The position numbers and the translations under genes are program-made. The notes beneath the pieces were generated by a model. That model saw only the letters and a program-made list of their open reading frames with translations, ran no database searches and was not told the origin of the DNA. A stretch of 64,000 nucleotides of DNA from Cephalotus follicularis (lineage: Eukaryota > Streptophyta > Magnoliopsida > Oxalidales > Cephalotaceae), in contig BDDD01000341.1 in NCBI GenBank assembly GCA_001972305.1, forward strand, positions 270,501 to 334,500, given 5' to 3'. Position 1 is the first letter of the stretch. The number at the start of each line of letters is the position of its first letter. Below are positions 11,504 to 23,626 of this stretch, piece after piece.

Positions 11504-12538
11504 TCATTGATAGTACTTCCTCAGATGCTCGACATTCCAAGCTCTGGAAATCTCCCTACCCCCCAAAGCTTCAAGTTTGAATGTTCCTGGGCGGAGGACC
11601 CTCTTGATTTTGTATGGCCCTTCCTAGGCAGGGCCTAGTTTTCCTCTGATACCGGTGGGGTCTCCAACGGCCGAGTTGCGCAGGACTAGATCTCCTTGTT
11701 TTAGTGGTATGGGGCTTACTCTTCTGTTATAATAGCGGTTCACCCTCTGCTGATAGGCTACAACTTTGATTGCCGCCTTATCTCTAAGCTCCTCTACCAG
11801 GTCAAGGAGGCATCTAAGCCCTTCCTCATTGTTATCTTCAGTGAAATGCACAACCCTTGGTGACTGTACACCAATCTCCACCGGTATTATAGCTTCAGCC
11901 CCAAAACAAAGGCTGTATGGGGACTCACCAGTTGTGGATCGAGGAGTGGTTCTATATGCCCATAGTACACTTGGTAGCTCCTCTGTCCATCTTCCTTTGC
12001 TGTCTTCAAGGAGCTTTTTTAAGCCCGAGATGATTTCTCTGTTGATCACCTCGGCTTAACCGTTACTGTGGGGGTAGGCTACTGATGCAAGCCTATGCTC
12101 TATCCTCCACTCTTTGCAAAAGTCACGGAAAGCCTGGCAATAAAACTATTTACCGTTGTCTGAGACGATTGTCCTCGGGACTCCAAATATATAGATGATC
12201 GATTTCCATACGAAGCTCTCCGTGTTCTTCTCAGTGATTGTGGCTAGAGGTTCTGCTTCCACCCACTTGGTGAAGTAGTCCACTGCTACAATGATAAACT
12301 TCCTCTGGCCTGTTGCCATGGGTAATGGTCCGATGAAGTCCATTCCCCATTTTGCAAAGGGCCATGGGGCCGTGATAGATGTCAGAGGCTGCGAAGGTCT
12401 TCTGCTTATGTTTGCATTCCTCTGACATTTGTCACACTTTCTTACCAAGTCTATAGTATCTCGATGCATGGTCAGCCAGTAGTAGCCTTGCCTCAGTAGC
12501 TTATGAGATAGTGTTTGCCCCCTGTGTGGTTGCCACAA
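11504..12538 (-). pseudogene. pol: Integrase of element C, broken
   Basis: Integrase inserts the cDNA into chromosomes. The zinc-binding region keeps the paired cysteines (KCDKCQ) but the first histidine region is degraded (LWQPHRGQ). The catalytic core shows KWGMDFIGPLP (first Asp), IVSDNGK (second Asp) and NG.AEVINRE (Glu). In-frame stops follow NGK, replace the residue before AEV, and precede EGPYKI, where the family has Gln, Gln and Trp. All three fit C-to-T or G-to-A changes. The C-terminal GDLVLR and HLRKYYQ motifs end at a TGA at 11504. No chromodomain follows, as expected for the Tat lineage. Confidence 0.85.
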
Positions 12539-13008
12539 ATTCCTTCATGTACCTCCCTGAGAGCATAATCGGCCTCTAAGGGGGTCAAGCATCTCAGCCA
12601 AGGGAAAGAGAAATACCTTTTATAGAGGATCCCATCTCAGAATTGAAACCTGTTGGCTCTGTACACTAGTTTCCTTGCCTCCACGGTGTCCTCGGGTAGA
12701 ATCCCATTCCTCAGCCAATTGATGAAGGGAGTTATCCAGTTTGGCTCTTGCAACGCATCTATATCCATTAAGTCTACCTCGGAGATGGTGGGCCTGTCCA
12801 GGTAGTCCACTAGCACAGTTTGATTTTTTACTAACTCCTCCGTTGTTGCTAGTTTTGATAATTGGTCTGCTCAGACGTTTTCTGCTCTGGGTACTTTCAA
12901 AATCCTTAAAACTTCTAAGGTTGACTTCATACTCTGAAAATGGGATAAGTATTTCACCATAGGGTCTTCTCGGCCCTCACACTCTCCATTTTCCAGACCA
13001 ACCACTAG

Positions 13009-13806
13009 CTAAGAATCACTAGAGGCCTCTATCTTTTGTACCTCCAAGTGCTTTGCGATCGTCAGGCCAGCTATCAGAGCTTCCCACTCAGCTTTCTTGT
13101 TTGTAGCTTTAAATCTAAACCTCAGAGAATACTCTAATGTCCAACCATCTGGGCTTCTCAACACCAGTCCTGCTCCACTGCCGGTGATGTAGGATGAGCC
13201 ATCCATGGATAACTTCCAAATCCCCCTCTCGTTCTCGGAGGGGTCCTCCTCCATATGCTCCGTAGGCGTATTATCTCCAACAAAGTCGGCCAGGACCTGT
13301 GATTTGATTACTGGTCTGGCTTTGAACTTCACATCATACTCGCCTAGTTCAACTGACCATTTGACTAACCTACTGGAGGTGTCAGGCTTCATAAGAACCT
13401 TTTTAAGTGGTTTGTCAATTAGAACCATGATTGTATGGGCTTGGAAATATTGCCTTAACTTTTTGGCCGCGATGATCATAGCATATGCAAACTTCTCAAC
13501 CTCCGGGTACCTCCCCTCAGCATCGATCAAATCCTTGCTCACGTAGTATACTAGATTTTGAACTTTCTCCTCTTCTCTGACTAGCACTGCGCTCACTACG
13601 CCCGAGGTAGCCGCAAGGTACAAATACAAGTCTTCCTCATCCTTAGGTTTTGAGATCAGAGGAGGGGAAGCCAGGTATTCCTTCAACTTGTTGAAGGCTT
13701 CTTGACATTCGTCTGACCAAGAGAATCCCTTGGGATCTCTGAGTACTTTGAAGAAAGAGAGGCACTTCTCTGCTGATTTTGCCACAATCCTGCTCAGGGG
13801 TGCCAT
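13009..13806 (-). pseudogene. pol: RNase H and second (archaeal-like) RNase H of element C
   Basis: The first half is the connection and RNase H that degrades RNA in the RNA:DNA hybrid, recognisable by SWSDECQEAFNKLKEYLA, YYVSKDLIDAEGRYPEVEK and KPLKKVLMKPDTSSRLVKW. It is followed by IKSQVLADFV and a second domain with WKLSMDGSSYITGSGAGLVL, FKATNKKAEWEALIAGL and ASSDS. This extra RNase H is known as a feature of the Tat clade. Metal-binding residues D (MDGSS), E (AEWEALI) and D (SSDS) are present. A stop follows directly after SSDS. The rest of the domain and the linker to integrase (12539-13008) can be followed with further stops. Confidence 0.85.
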
Positions 13807-13894
13807 TTAACTTTTGAACTTCCCTGATGGTTTGGGGAGGTCTCAAGCTCTGAACTGTCGAGATCTTCTCTGGGTTAGCCTATATTCCTCTACT

Positions 13895-14830
13895 TTAGAC
13901 CATGAACCCGAGGAACTTGCCTGAGATGACCCCAAACGTGCACTTGGATGGATTTAGTTTCATATTGTACCTCCTCAACACCTCAAATGTTTCCTCCAAG
14001 TCTTTGATGTGGGGGCTCCTGGCTGGGATCTTGACGAGCATGTCGTCGATATAGACTTCCATATTTCTTCCAATCTGAGGCTCAAAAATTTTATTCACCA
14101 AACGTTGGTAGGTGGCCTCTACGTTCTTTAGTCTGAAGGGCATAACCTTGCAGCAATACATTCCTCGGTCCGTGATGAAAGCTGTCTCGTTCTCATCGGG
14201 CTCGTACATGGGGATTTGATTATATCCCGAGTAGGCATCTAAGAAGCTTAACATTCTGTAACCCGAGGTTGCATCCACCAACTGGTCTATCTTTGGAAGA
14301 GGGAAGTGATCCTTGGGACAAGCTTTGTTGAGGTTTGTGAAGTCAATACACATCCTCCACTTGCAAATTGCTTTTTTGACTAGAACTGGGTTCGCCAGCC
14401 AGTCTGAGTAATGCACTTCCCTTATGAAACCTGCCTGCAGGAGCTTGCTCACCTTCTTGGCTATAGCTTACTGTTGCTCAGGGGCAAAGTTCCTCTTCTT
14501 CTGCCTGGTCGGGGGCCTCATTGGATCCAAACTTAGTTTGTGTACCATGACATTTGGGCTGATCCCAGGGACCTCTTCTGCCAACCAGGCAAACACGTCT
14601 TTGTTATTTTGGAGGAATGTTATTAACTCCCTCTTCTCCACCTCTCCAAGTTGTGAGCCAACTTGGAAGACTCTCTCTAAGTTGCCGTCTTCTAGGGGCA
14701 CTTGGATTACGTCCTCAACAGGCTGTGGACGCTCAGGTTCCATGTCCCCCCTAAGCTCAATGTTTGCAATTGGAAGCACATTGTCCTTCCCTTTTGTCCA
14801 TGATGGCAGTTTTGTAGCACTGCCTTGCAA
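13895..14830 (-). pseudogene. pol: Reverse transcriptase of element C, broken
   Basis: The leader shows FLQNNKDVFAWLAEEVPGI, then QKKRNFAPEQQ and a stop at about 14466. The RT core follows: CIDFTNLNKACPKDHFPLPKID, LSFLDAYSGYNQI with the first catalytic Asp, the family's GLKNA box changed to RLKNVEATYQRLVN, and the catalytic box EVYIDDMLVK with both Asp residues present. It ends LGFMV and then a stop, where the family continues into the connection domain. Motif spelling (YIDDMLVK, GYNQI) is that of non-chromoviral Tat/Athila elements. The core residues survive, but stops at both ends prevent a full polyprotein. Confidence 0.85.
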
Positions 14831-15175
14831 CCTGTTGATCTCCTCTGACTTCCCCTAGACGAAACGTTGTTGGGAACTTCACTAACAAGTGCCTTGTAGA
14901 CATTATTGCCTCCATTAAGTTCAAACCTGGCCGCCCTACTATGGCATTGTAAGGGTTAGGTGTGTCCACCACCAGGAATGTCATCACTACCTGGGTTTTG
15001 CGTGGGGCCGTGCCTGCAACCACGGACAGGTCGATAGATCCTAGAGGATGGACCATCTCGCCTGCGAAGCCAACCAGTGGGGTCTTTACGGGCTTGAACT
15101 AGTCTGCCGGTATCCTCAGCTGATCAAATGCATGTTTCTATATGATGTCGGCAGAGCTTTCGCTGACAATGAGAA
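14757..15175 (-). pseudogene. pol: Aspartic protease of element C, catalytic Asp lost
   Basis: The protease normally releases gag and pol products. The C-terminal half is clear: TFLVVDTPNPYNAIVGRPGLN, STRHLLVKFPT and GDQQVARQCY. At the active site (about 15165-15135) the sequence reads VSESSADII where the family has DSGSSADIL: the catalytic Asp is Val and the flexible-loop Gly is Glu. A TAG follows immediately where a Tyr codon is usual. Beyond broken frames, the catalytic residue itself is gone. Confidence 0.8.
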
Positions 15176-15407
15176 TCCTCTTCATAGTGAAAAGAGCCAC
15201 TTGAAGAGTTATAGTCCGCCTTCGAGAAGGATATCACCTCCTCATCTCCACCGGTTCTCAGCCTTTTGCTGTGAGGAACTTGTTGCACAGCAAGGGACTG
15301 TCTCCCATAGGCTTTTCTTGAGTTTTTATGGTCGCAACCAGAAGCGACCCCTCCCCCTGCGAGATGGTATGGATGACACCTCTGGGTTGCTGCTGCTGCT
15401 GCTCCTC

Positions 15408-17097
15408 TTATTGCCGAGGAGCCTCTTCTCTTTTTTGCTCCCTTCTTCTCGGGGGAGCATCTCTATCCACATACTTACGTAGGTGCCCCTTCTGAATCAG
15501 GTCCTCAATCTGATTCTTCAACTGTCTACACTCCTCGGTATCGTGGTCGTGGTCACGATGGAATTGACAGTATTTTTCTGTGTCCCTTTTCTCTGCCGGG
15601 GAGCTCATCTTCTCGAGCCATTGGATGGGGACCTTATCCTACTCCACAAAAAGTATTCTGGTGTGTGTGTCCAGGAGGGGGGCAAAGTTGTTGTAGGAGG
15701 GGGTCGGTGCCCCTCCTCTGGGTGAATCACCCCTCCTAGAGAGCCTGTGCCTGAGGTCGTCTTTTGGCAGGTCTGACCTTTCCTTCCTCCCGGGAGCATT
15801 TCGTTAATGCTTCCCTTTCTTCTCCTGATGGCTGACCAGGATGTTTTCTGTTTCCCGGTAGCCATCTCTTCCTCAGCATTAACATAGCTCTCTGCTCTAC
15901 TTAGCAGGTCTTCCATGTCCACCGCAGGTTTCTTTAGCAGGGAGAAGGTGAAGGATGAGTTGTTCCTCAAGACACTATTTAATGCGACTAGGGCGAAGGA
16001 TGGCTCTAGGTCCTTTACTATGAGAGACTCCCTATTGAACCTGGTGAGGTAGTCCCTCAGTGACTCGTCTCTCCCCTACACCACATTGATTAGGTGAGTG
16101 GAGTTCCTCATCTGCGTGGTGCTGTTGAGGAATTTAGTGACGAACAGCTCCGTAAGCTAGTCGAAATCCTTCACTGACCTCTGAGACGGAGTAGAGAAAC
16201 AAGACTGGGCGGCTCCAGTCAGTGTGGCTGGGAATCCTCGGCAAAGTGTGGCATCCGAGGGTTGGTGCACCAGTATAGTTTGGATGTAGGTGCGCACATG
16301 CTGGATGGGATCCGTGGACCCATCATACTTATCAAGGCTGGGGAGCCAGAATCCACTGGGGATGTGCTCCGTCATGATATCGGTAGTGAAGGGGTGGGCG
16401 CTAAGGTTGCGCACCTCTGACAGATACCCCTTTGGCTTCTCGGCACCCTGGAGCCTTCTCTCCACCTCGGCAAGCCTTCTGTTCATTGCCTGCTCCACAT
16501 CCTCAATGTTCCTAGCCTTGCTAGAAACACATGACCCTCCAGCCAAAGTGGCTTGGCGGTCTGCTTCCCCGCTCCGTTCCAGCTCCGCACGGTGCGTTGG
16601 AGCGCACTTGTGCCTCCTCTGCCCCTCTGGCTTCCTCTTGAGGATCCACATTCATGGCCTGGTGCTCTGGGCGCACTCTTCTGGGATAGTTAGGCTGATC
16701 CCGGGCAGTTGAGGACTTCGTAATGTTGATATGCATTGATCTCAGGTCTCCTCCCCAGGGGAATATTATCCATCGGCCGCCTTAGGGGAAGTCCGTCTAC
16801 TCTCGGCGAGTTTCGCCTGGCACCTCGGGGATGCCCCATCTCCATTGCTGGCCTAACAAGGCCGCTTTGTCCTCTGCTATTCGCTTGGGTAGGTCTGGCC
16901 TGGCCCTGGTTGGTGAGGTTGGTTGTCAACAGATCTGTAAGACGCTCCATCCCCTGCATGAGCCAATTGAGCTGCTCCCCAGTGACGGGAGCTTGTTCTT
17001 GGGACACAACTTGGCCGGCTTCTGGGAGAGGAGGGGGGACCTCCTGCTGTTGGCTGCCGGAGGCTCCCAACTGGTTGTTGTTCTTTCTCGGAGGCAT
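15408..17097 (-). pseudogene. gag: gag of element C, broken
   Basis: It starts MPPRKNNNQ at 17097, 26 bases past the primer site region, with a Gln/Pro-rich N-terminus. The capsid-like core reads IPSGFWLPSLDKYDGSTDPIQHVR and CRGFPATLTGAAQSCF (16390-16180), typical of Tat gag. A Cys stands where the family has Trp. Later pieces are SLLKKPAVDMEDLLSRAESYV (15940-15880) and a C-terminal [23 protein letters not shown] (15565-15490), the non-canonical zinc-binding tail of this lineage. The frame changes at about 16690, 16157 and 15605. A (CTG)n run near 15388-15405 lies at the end. Confidence 0.82.
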
Positions 17098-17122
17098 GGT
17101 CGTTGATAGCTTTTTGCTGCGT

Positions 17123-17140
17123 TTCCCACAGACGGCGCCA
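17123..17140 (-). other. Primer binding site of element C
   Basis: The minus strand reads TGGCGCCGTCTGTGGGAA two bases inside the LTR. The TGGCGCCGT start is shared by Tat/Athila elements and fits a tRNA-Asp-type or similar primer over its first part. Confidence 0.85.
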
Positions 17141-17142
17141 AC

Positions 17143-18016
17143 TGTTGATACAAAAAATCTTCCTTCAACAGTACCCTACGTGGAAGGCTTTTATTTGTTG
17201 AGGGAAACTCTGTTCGAATGCTCCGAGATGAAGGTTGAGGGTAACTGCGTGAATGATTTTCCCTGCACAGAAGAGCAAATACGTTGAAGGTCCAGGAGGA
17301 TGTTCTCCCGGGGACACTCCGACGCTCAAGTTAGACTTTGCACAAAGAAAACAAGGTTCTTTTAGGTATAAAAATTGTTGACCTTTGTTCTGACTGTTGA
17401 ACTAGTATTTATAGTGTAGGATTATAACTGTCTGAGCGTGTATTTCGGAGCTGATGTGTATCCCCTAAGGAAATGACAAGGATCTCGGTCATTTCCCTTG
17501 ATCTCCACCGGATTTGGTGGTGCTTTCCCCATATGATGTCTATCATTTCTTATCTTTCCATACATGAAGAGATGGATCCCTAGAATGTAGGCTAACTTAA
17601 TGGCCTTATTCCATAAATGAAGAGGAGGTCCTCTGCAACAGGACTGCCGAGACTGCCGAGGTGGTCAACCTCTTACTTCTCTTTCGCTTCAGGGTCTTCA
17701 ACATTAGGAGTTTCTCCATATACTTATGCTTGAGGTGGGTGGTCCTCTGCTGTGTAGCCGAGGAAGAGGTCTTCTACAGTGCAAGTGAGGAGATTCTCGG
17801 CACTGATGCTACAGAGGGGGATGGTCTTCGCAAAGCAACCACGGGGTGGCTCCTCGGCACCTATGCCGAGGAGGAATTCTTCACCTGTTACTGTTTTCGC
17901 AGTTAATGAGTTTCCTCGGCTCATACTCATATGAGTCTTAATGCCTCCAGACACTTGGCGATGTCCGCGGGTGGACACGTATCATTCCTGGTATCAATAG
18001 GTTTTTCCCCACATCA
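17143..18016 (-). repeat. 5' LTR of element C
   Basis: It runs from TGTTGATACAAAAAATC next to the primer site to CCCCACATCA at 18016, followed by the GTTTT duplication. It would drive transcription of gag-pol on the minus strand. Confidence 0.92.
17406..17414 (-). promoter_or_regulatory. TATA box in the 5' LTR of element C
   Basis: The minus strand reads CTATAAATA, kept at the matching place in the other LTR (7031-7039). Confidence 0.6.
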
Positions 18017-18021
18017 GTTTT

Positions 18022-18943
18022 GAAATTATTTTTAAAAGAGCTTACCCAAATATGTTTTTATGTGAAATACGTTTTCATAATAATATTTTAAGTTCTTTTC
18101 TACAAACAGCTTTTGAAAACAACAACAAAAAATGGTAACTAAACAATCTATAATAATTTTTTTATATGTAATAATTTTAACTGCTATAATTCATTATATA
18201 AAATTATATAATAGCCAATTCACGAATGTAACATGTAATACAAAATAATGCACAAACAACTGTTTTTAGTAAAACAATTTGTTGTGTAAAAAAAAACAGA
18301 TAATGTCTTCACGAAATGCGGTGAAAAGTGTTATGCATAACAATGCATCATCCGAAGCTAATTGCATAATGCAAAGGAGGAGTACAGGGTTGGCTTTAAA
18401 CCCTCAACTTTCCCAATGTAAGAAAGCTTAAAAAAGTGCAACAACCTAAAAAAACAAAAGTTTGAATTAAGAAAGTATATAAACGCCCAAATCTCAAGAT
18501 TATTAAACCTCCTGAAGAAAAAAACCCCAATTCATTAAGAGAATATGGAATCTCTAATTAATGGACAGTGATCGATCAATCCTTGATCACACGTACGGGA
18601 AATATAAAGCTAAAGACAAGGAGCCAGCTCTACAGAGAGAAGACAAAGTAGTAAAACAAAAATAAAAAGTTCAATGAAATATAAAGAAAGCTTTGTATAG
18701 GGTAAGTCAAAGAAACAATATTTTTTCCTTATAAATATATAAACAAATAAATAATCCATCATAATCCATTCCTAACTCATACTCATCAAAAGCCATCAGA
18801 CAAATATATAATTTTTTAGACTATAAAAATAAAAGGGTATTTTCTAGAGGGACAAGCATTATACAATAACAAAAATTATGTCTCAATCAGTGCCAGATCC
18901 TCAACTAAATTTTAGGGTATGTAAATTGACAACAATATAAATT
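18022..18943. other. AT-rich host interval between C and E
   Basis: No coding region or domain is seen. The sequence is AT-rich with short A runs. It is the right-hand continuation of the host DNA split by element C and the left flank of element E. Confidence 0.6.
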
Positions 18944-18948
18944 TGAAT

Positions 18949-21750
18949 TGTAGTAACTGAAAATTTTGTAAATAAAAAATGTATGTGTATAAATATATAG
19001 TATTTTGAGGAATAGTATTTTGAGCCCAAAGTGTATTATTGGACTGGAATTGTATTTATGGCTTTGTGCCTTGAAAGAATTTGGACCAAATTGTTATTGG
19101 ACTTGGGCTTGGAATGGTTTTAGAAGAGAAAGGAGAAGTTGTGACACTGACCCAAATTCTCTTAACTCTCAGCTCACGACATGGAGAATTGGCAGCCAAC
19201 ATCTAGGGAATTCTAGAGAATTCCATAAAGATTATAAAAGAAAAAGTGAAATGGTGGGGAGGGCTGCTGATGGAAAAAAGAGAGAAAGAGACAAGGAGGG
19301 GTTACCATCTGGAGACTTCTTGTGTCTCCCACTTCACTCCCATTAAATCTCTCTCATTTCCTTCGTTGGAGAGGATGATCCAGAGAGCAAGAGAAAGATC
19401 AAGTGGAGAAAGGAGCCCAGTGTAAGACAAGGAGATATTGAAGAAATCGTGCGAGGAAAGGAAGGAGGAGCGCTGCAATTTCATCTAGTTGAGGTAGGAT
19501 ATCCTACCAGCACTTCCTAGTAATTTTAAATTAGTATGCCTGCATTATTGTTAGTGTAGTATGAATGTATTTGAACGTAAGCAAAGAAGGTGTCCCCTCA
19601 CCCTGGAATATGGAGTACCCGAGGTGCTTATACACTGTGGAATGAGGAAAATGTGTTTTAATTGAGGGAAATGTGTTTTAATTGAACTACATGCATGGCA
19701 CGACGTCATCTTTGTGCATGTATACGTCTGGCGATCCAAGGCTCGCATTTAGGGTGCCAATAAGATGCTAGGCTTATTTTCTCCATGCTTGCCGAGGAAG
19801 AGGCGCGCTAGTGCCAAACCTTTGAGGACCCAAACGCCTGAAGTGCTGAGCTCTCCATCGGCACCTGTTTAAGGATGCATCTCCTTCACCATGCAACCTA
19901 CCTTACTTGTGCTAGGAGAGCTTTATGGCCTCAGTGCATTTGAATGGCAGAGGACGCCTTCGTCCACTGCACGCGTTCCGTTCCCTGTAAACGCCCAAAG
20001 ACACAAGTGCTGCATGCATTCCATCCTCCGCATTGCCGGAGAGAAACGCCCGAGGTGAAGATTCCCATGGAGAAACGCTCGTGCAGCCAGGACGCCGAGA
20101 TGGTAACAGCCTGAGGTGAAAACCCCCGTGGAGCCAAGACGCTGAGGTGCCAAACTCTCCTCTGTCATGGCGCTGAATGTGACAGGGTACCGGGCTTATC
20201 CTCTGCCACGTACATCACCGAGCTCAACCCCTGCCAGGTAGTACCCCATGCTAGCCAGCTCGTCCTCTGTTTTAGCGTTGTGGTGACAGGGGATGCTCGG
20301 GCATGTCGTATGGCCATGCCGAGCATGCGCTGAGATGATGAGCAGTGTCCCGTTACCGAAGCGCAGGTCAGATACAGTGCCAAGCATCCTCTACGCATGC
20401 GTCATGTGCATGCCGAGGCTCTGAGTCCTCCTCTGCCATGGGCGTCATCCCCTGCTCCACGCCAGAGAAGGAAATGACGAGTATAAATGGAGCCAAATAT
20501 TCTCTGCTTCTCCGTGGCCATAAAAGGTGCTCATCTTCCACCGCCACACGCACCTAAGCGATCCACTAGACGCCTGGGCTCTCCTTGCACGTATCTGGGG
20601 ATGCCAGGTTGGGGACGCACCAGTTCAGCCTGTGTGCATTTTGGTGCATGAAACGGGGCATTGTGATTATGGCGCGAACACGCCATTTGACTAATACGGG
20701 CCATTTTAATTGATATGAATAAGTGCCTGAGCTCCCATTAAGGGAATAAGTGCTGACTTGGGCCTAGCATTTCGGCTATATATATTACAGTGCAGATTAG
20801 TAAATGAAAAACAACAGTAGGGATGTATTAATAAAATATGGTTTAATGTCGTAATGAAAGCAGACCCTATGATAAATGTTAATGTAATGTTGTAAATATC
20901 AACATAGTGAATGTAGTGTAATGTACTGTTATTATAAAATTAGTAAATGTTAATATACTATAATGTGCCTGATCACCGGTTGAGATGAGCCTACGGGATC
21001 ACCAAATGAGATGAGCCAGCCAGGCTATCTTCGAGATGAGCCTGGGGGATCACCGAGATAGCCTAATGACTCACCGACCGAGATGAGCTGTCGGATCACC
21101 AACTGAGATGGACCGACTGATCACCGACCAAGATGAGCCATACTGAATGTTACGGTTAATGTTATTGTAGTGTACTCAATGACGGTTACTGACACTGTGT
21201 AATGTTTATTCCTCCCGGCTTCTCCGCCTTAACGTCTGGAGTGCATTAACGCTCCTCCCCAAGTGGGATGCCGTGCAAGGATTTTATAATGACTGTTATT
21301 AACTTTTAATGATAGTGATTGAATAAATAATGTATTGTACTGTTCCATGCATACATATTTATATCTGCTGCATTACACTCCACACATTCATGGGTAGGGG
21401 TTCCTACACAACCAGTGGTTGCTGACCCATTGCATTATAATGTAATGGGTCAGGTACAGGTGGAGCTTAGCAGAAATCTGAAGACTGAACCAGGTTAAGT
21501 CTCCTATTCCAGATGCAATTCGGCGACCTTGGAGTTTTTTTAAAGTGATGTATTATGACCTGCCGGTTTGTGGCAAAGAAATCATTTAAATATTATTGTA
21601 CGAACTGGGTTCTATCCACAAAATTATTATCTTGATTTTCCCCACGCACTATTGATTAAATATTTTAAATTTTCTTGCAATTTTAGTGAATGATACTGTT
21701 AGTAGCGTGTCAAATCTTGGGGGTTAACCGCTGGGGTTTGGGGTGTTAAA
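18949..21750 (+). repeat. 5' LTR of element E
   Basis: It starts TGTAGTAACTGAAAATTTTG and ends GGGGTGTTAAA, where the other copy ends GGGGCGTTACA, so the terminal CA has decayed to AA here. Length is 2802 bp against 2779 bp. Two internal repeat tracts differ in copy number from the 3' LTR. Open frames on the minus strand in both copies reflect repeat structure and have no domain. Confidence 0.92.
20971..21140. repeat. GATCACC tandem-like tract in the 5' LTR of E
   Basis: GATCACC occurs at 20971, 20997, 21048, 21094 and 21119, with a degenerate copy near 21067. Each is followed by a GAGATGAGCC-like half. The matching tract in the 3' LTR has four copies, so this LTR carries about two extra units near its right end. 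Confidence 0.8.
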
Positions 21751-21754
21751 GTCT

Positions 21755-21766
21755 TGGTATCAGAGC
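21755..21766 (+). other. Primer binding site of element E
   Basis: TGGTATCAGAGC, a perfect 12-base match to the initiator tRNA-Met primer site, four bases after the 5' LTR end. Confidence 0.95.
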
Positions 21767-22026
21767 CGCGGTTCTCCTATACTTGGTATACCCGTAAGGA
21801 GTCCTTGGCCTATAAAGTTAAACGTATACTGATTATAAGTGGATATTAACCCTTTGTTGTTGAACCAGGAAAAGTGGAACTGGACGGTCATCAAAGTAGA
21901 ACTACACAAGGAGCGAGTACCAAACCATTGACTAGACGTACTAGATCAATGTGAGGTGCAGAGGAAACAAATACAGCCCAAGAGACAGAAGTTGCAGGTC
22001 ATGATCAACGGGAATCTAGGGGCCTA

Positions 22027-23160
22027 ATGAGAAGAATGCGGGCAATCATGGCCCAGATGAGTGAATTTATGCAGCGCCATGCAACTGCATCGGAACAGAC
22101 CTCAGCTGGCAGACCAGATAGACGTGCGGTTGAAGCACCTGAACAACCTCCAGCGACGAGACCTCTTAGGAGTTCTATGACGGCAAGAAGATCAGTTGAC
22201 CAACCCTCACGCCTAGAGGATCCTTTGGTCAGGTTTTTAAGACTAAATCCCCCAGTGTTCACTGGAGATGCAGATGCTATAGCAGCGGAGAGATGGATAA
22301 TGCAAATTGAGAAGATCTTCACTGTATTGGAGTGTTCTGATTCTCACAAAATACTCTTCACCACATATATGTTGCAAGGCAAAGCAGATCACTGGTGGAA
22401 AATGATTTATGATTCATGGAAACGATCAGGGATAGTCAGATCGTGGGATAAATTTAAGGAAGAATTTAATGAACAATACTATCCCGAAGTAGAAGTGGAT
22501 AAAAGAGAAGTCGAGTTCCTCAACTTAACTCAGGGTGATATGACAGTAGGCCAGTACAAGGCTAAATTTGTTGAACTGGCAAGAGTAGCTCCCCATATGG
22601 TCAACACTGAAACCAGAAAGGCTAAGAAGTTCCTTATTGGCCTCAAACCTAAGATCAGACAGCAGTTGGTACCTCTCCGATTGAGATCTCTTCTTGAGGT
22701 GTCCAGTCGAGCAAGAGACATTGAAGTTGTGACTAATGAAATAGAGAGACTGAGGATCCATGCAAGAGATAAGAGATCAGCATCCCCAAGTGGACAATCT
22801 GGTAGAAGCTTTGGTGGTAGCAATAAATCTCAGAGATCGAGGTACAGTAGTAGCCCCGGTCAGAGTGGACCCTCACGTAGTGCTGGCAGCCCAGCTGGTT
22901 CTTCCAGGTTTGGGAGACAACAAATAAGGAGAAGTCATGGCTCTCAACGAAGGGATCAAGGCTTACTGTCACCACAGAAGGGTCAATCCAGGCTTGCAGA
23001 GTCCAGTAGTCAGGCTTCTTATGGACCATGCATATATTGTCAGCGTAAGAACCATGGCTCTGATGATTGCTGGTGGAAGGCTGGAAATTGTATGGTATGG
23101 GGCCACGAATCATAAGGTTGCAGAATGTCCTTATGGAAGGCATGGTTACGGAAATCAGTG
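22027..23160 (+). pseudogene. gag: gag of element E, frameshifted at the zinc knuckles
   Basis: The longest frame starts at ATG 22027. In-frame sequence continues upstream to a TGA at 21952-21954, so the true N-terminus was probably longer. The capsid-like core is intact: FLRLNPPVFTGDADAIAAERW, MLQGKADHWWKM, FNEQYYPE and FLNLTQGDMTVGQYKAKF. A Ser/Arg/Gly-rich linker follows (22770-22990). The first zinc knuckle CIYCQRKNHGSDDC is complete at about 23030-23070. A frameshift near 23090 then separates it from the second knuckle, whose second Cys reads Trp. The continuing frame stops at a TGA at 23159-23161. Confidence 0.85.
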
Positions 23161-23275
23161 AGGACAGAGTGCAGCTCCTTCAAAGGGAGGTTCCCAATCC
23201 AATCGAAATGCTGGACAAAAACGACAAGGCCGTCCTAGCACCAGCTCAGGACGAGGAGACCGTGGGAAACAACCA

Positions 23276-23626
23276 ATGCGATCAACACCTTCCGTGCAAG
23301 GAAGAGTGTACGCCTTGGACAAACAAGCTGCACCAGGATCTGTCTTAGTTATTGGAGGTACTGTTTACCTATTTCATTGTGAAGCACAGGCTCTCATAGA
23401 CTCTGGTTCATCCCACTCTTATATTGCATTGCATTTTATACAACGATTGAACGTGGAACAAGAACCTTTACCGTTTATTATGGAAGTTAGCACACCAGTA
23501 GGAAAGTCTGTTACTTCTGAATGGGTGTATAAGTCTTGTGCTATTGGTATCAATGGACACATTCGGTTTGCAGATGTGATAGTGTTACCGATGGACATAA
23601 TTGACGTAATACTGGGAATAGATTAG
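23276..23626 (+). pseudogene. pol: Aspartic protease of element E
   Basis: The active site reads ALIDSGSSHSYIA at about 23390-23425, keeping the catalytic Asp-Ser-Gly. SVTSEWVYKSCAIGI and VIVLPMDIIDVILGID follow, the last being the family's flap-end motif. The frame ends at a TAG where Trp is usual (GMDWL box), which fits a TGG to TAG change. Upstream, the region between the zinc knuckles and 23276 is the gag-protease linker. Confidence 0.82.

Larger units (their letters stand above)
6768..18016 (-). mobile_element. Element C: complete Tat-type Ty3/gypsy element
   Basis: Two LTRs of about 880 bp in direct orientation bound the element, and perfect 5-bp duplications GTTTT lie at 6763-6767 and 18017-18021. 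On the minus strand the order is LTR, primer site, gag, protease, reverse transcriptase, RNase H, a second RNase H-like domain, integrase, then a long 3' region with an antisense ORF, a polypurine tract and the LTR. The second RNase H and the 3' antisense ORF are marks of the Tat lineage. The LTRs differ at many single bases and by small indels, so the insertion is not recent. All frames are broken. Confidence 0.92.
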
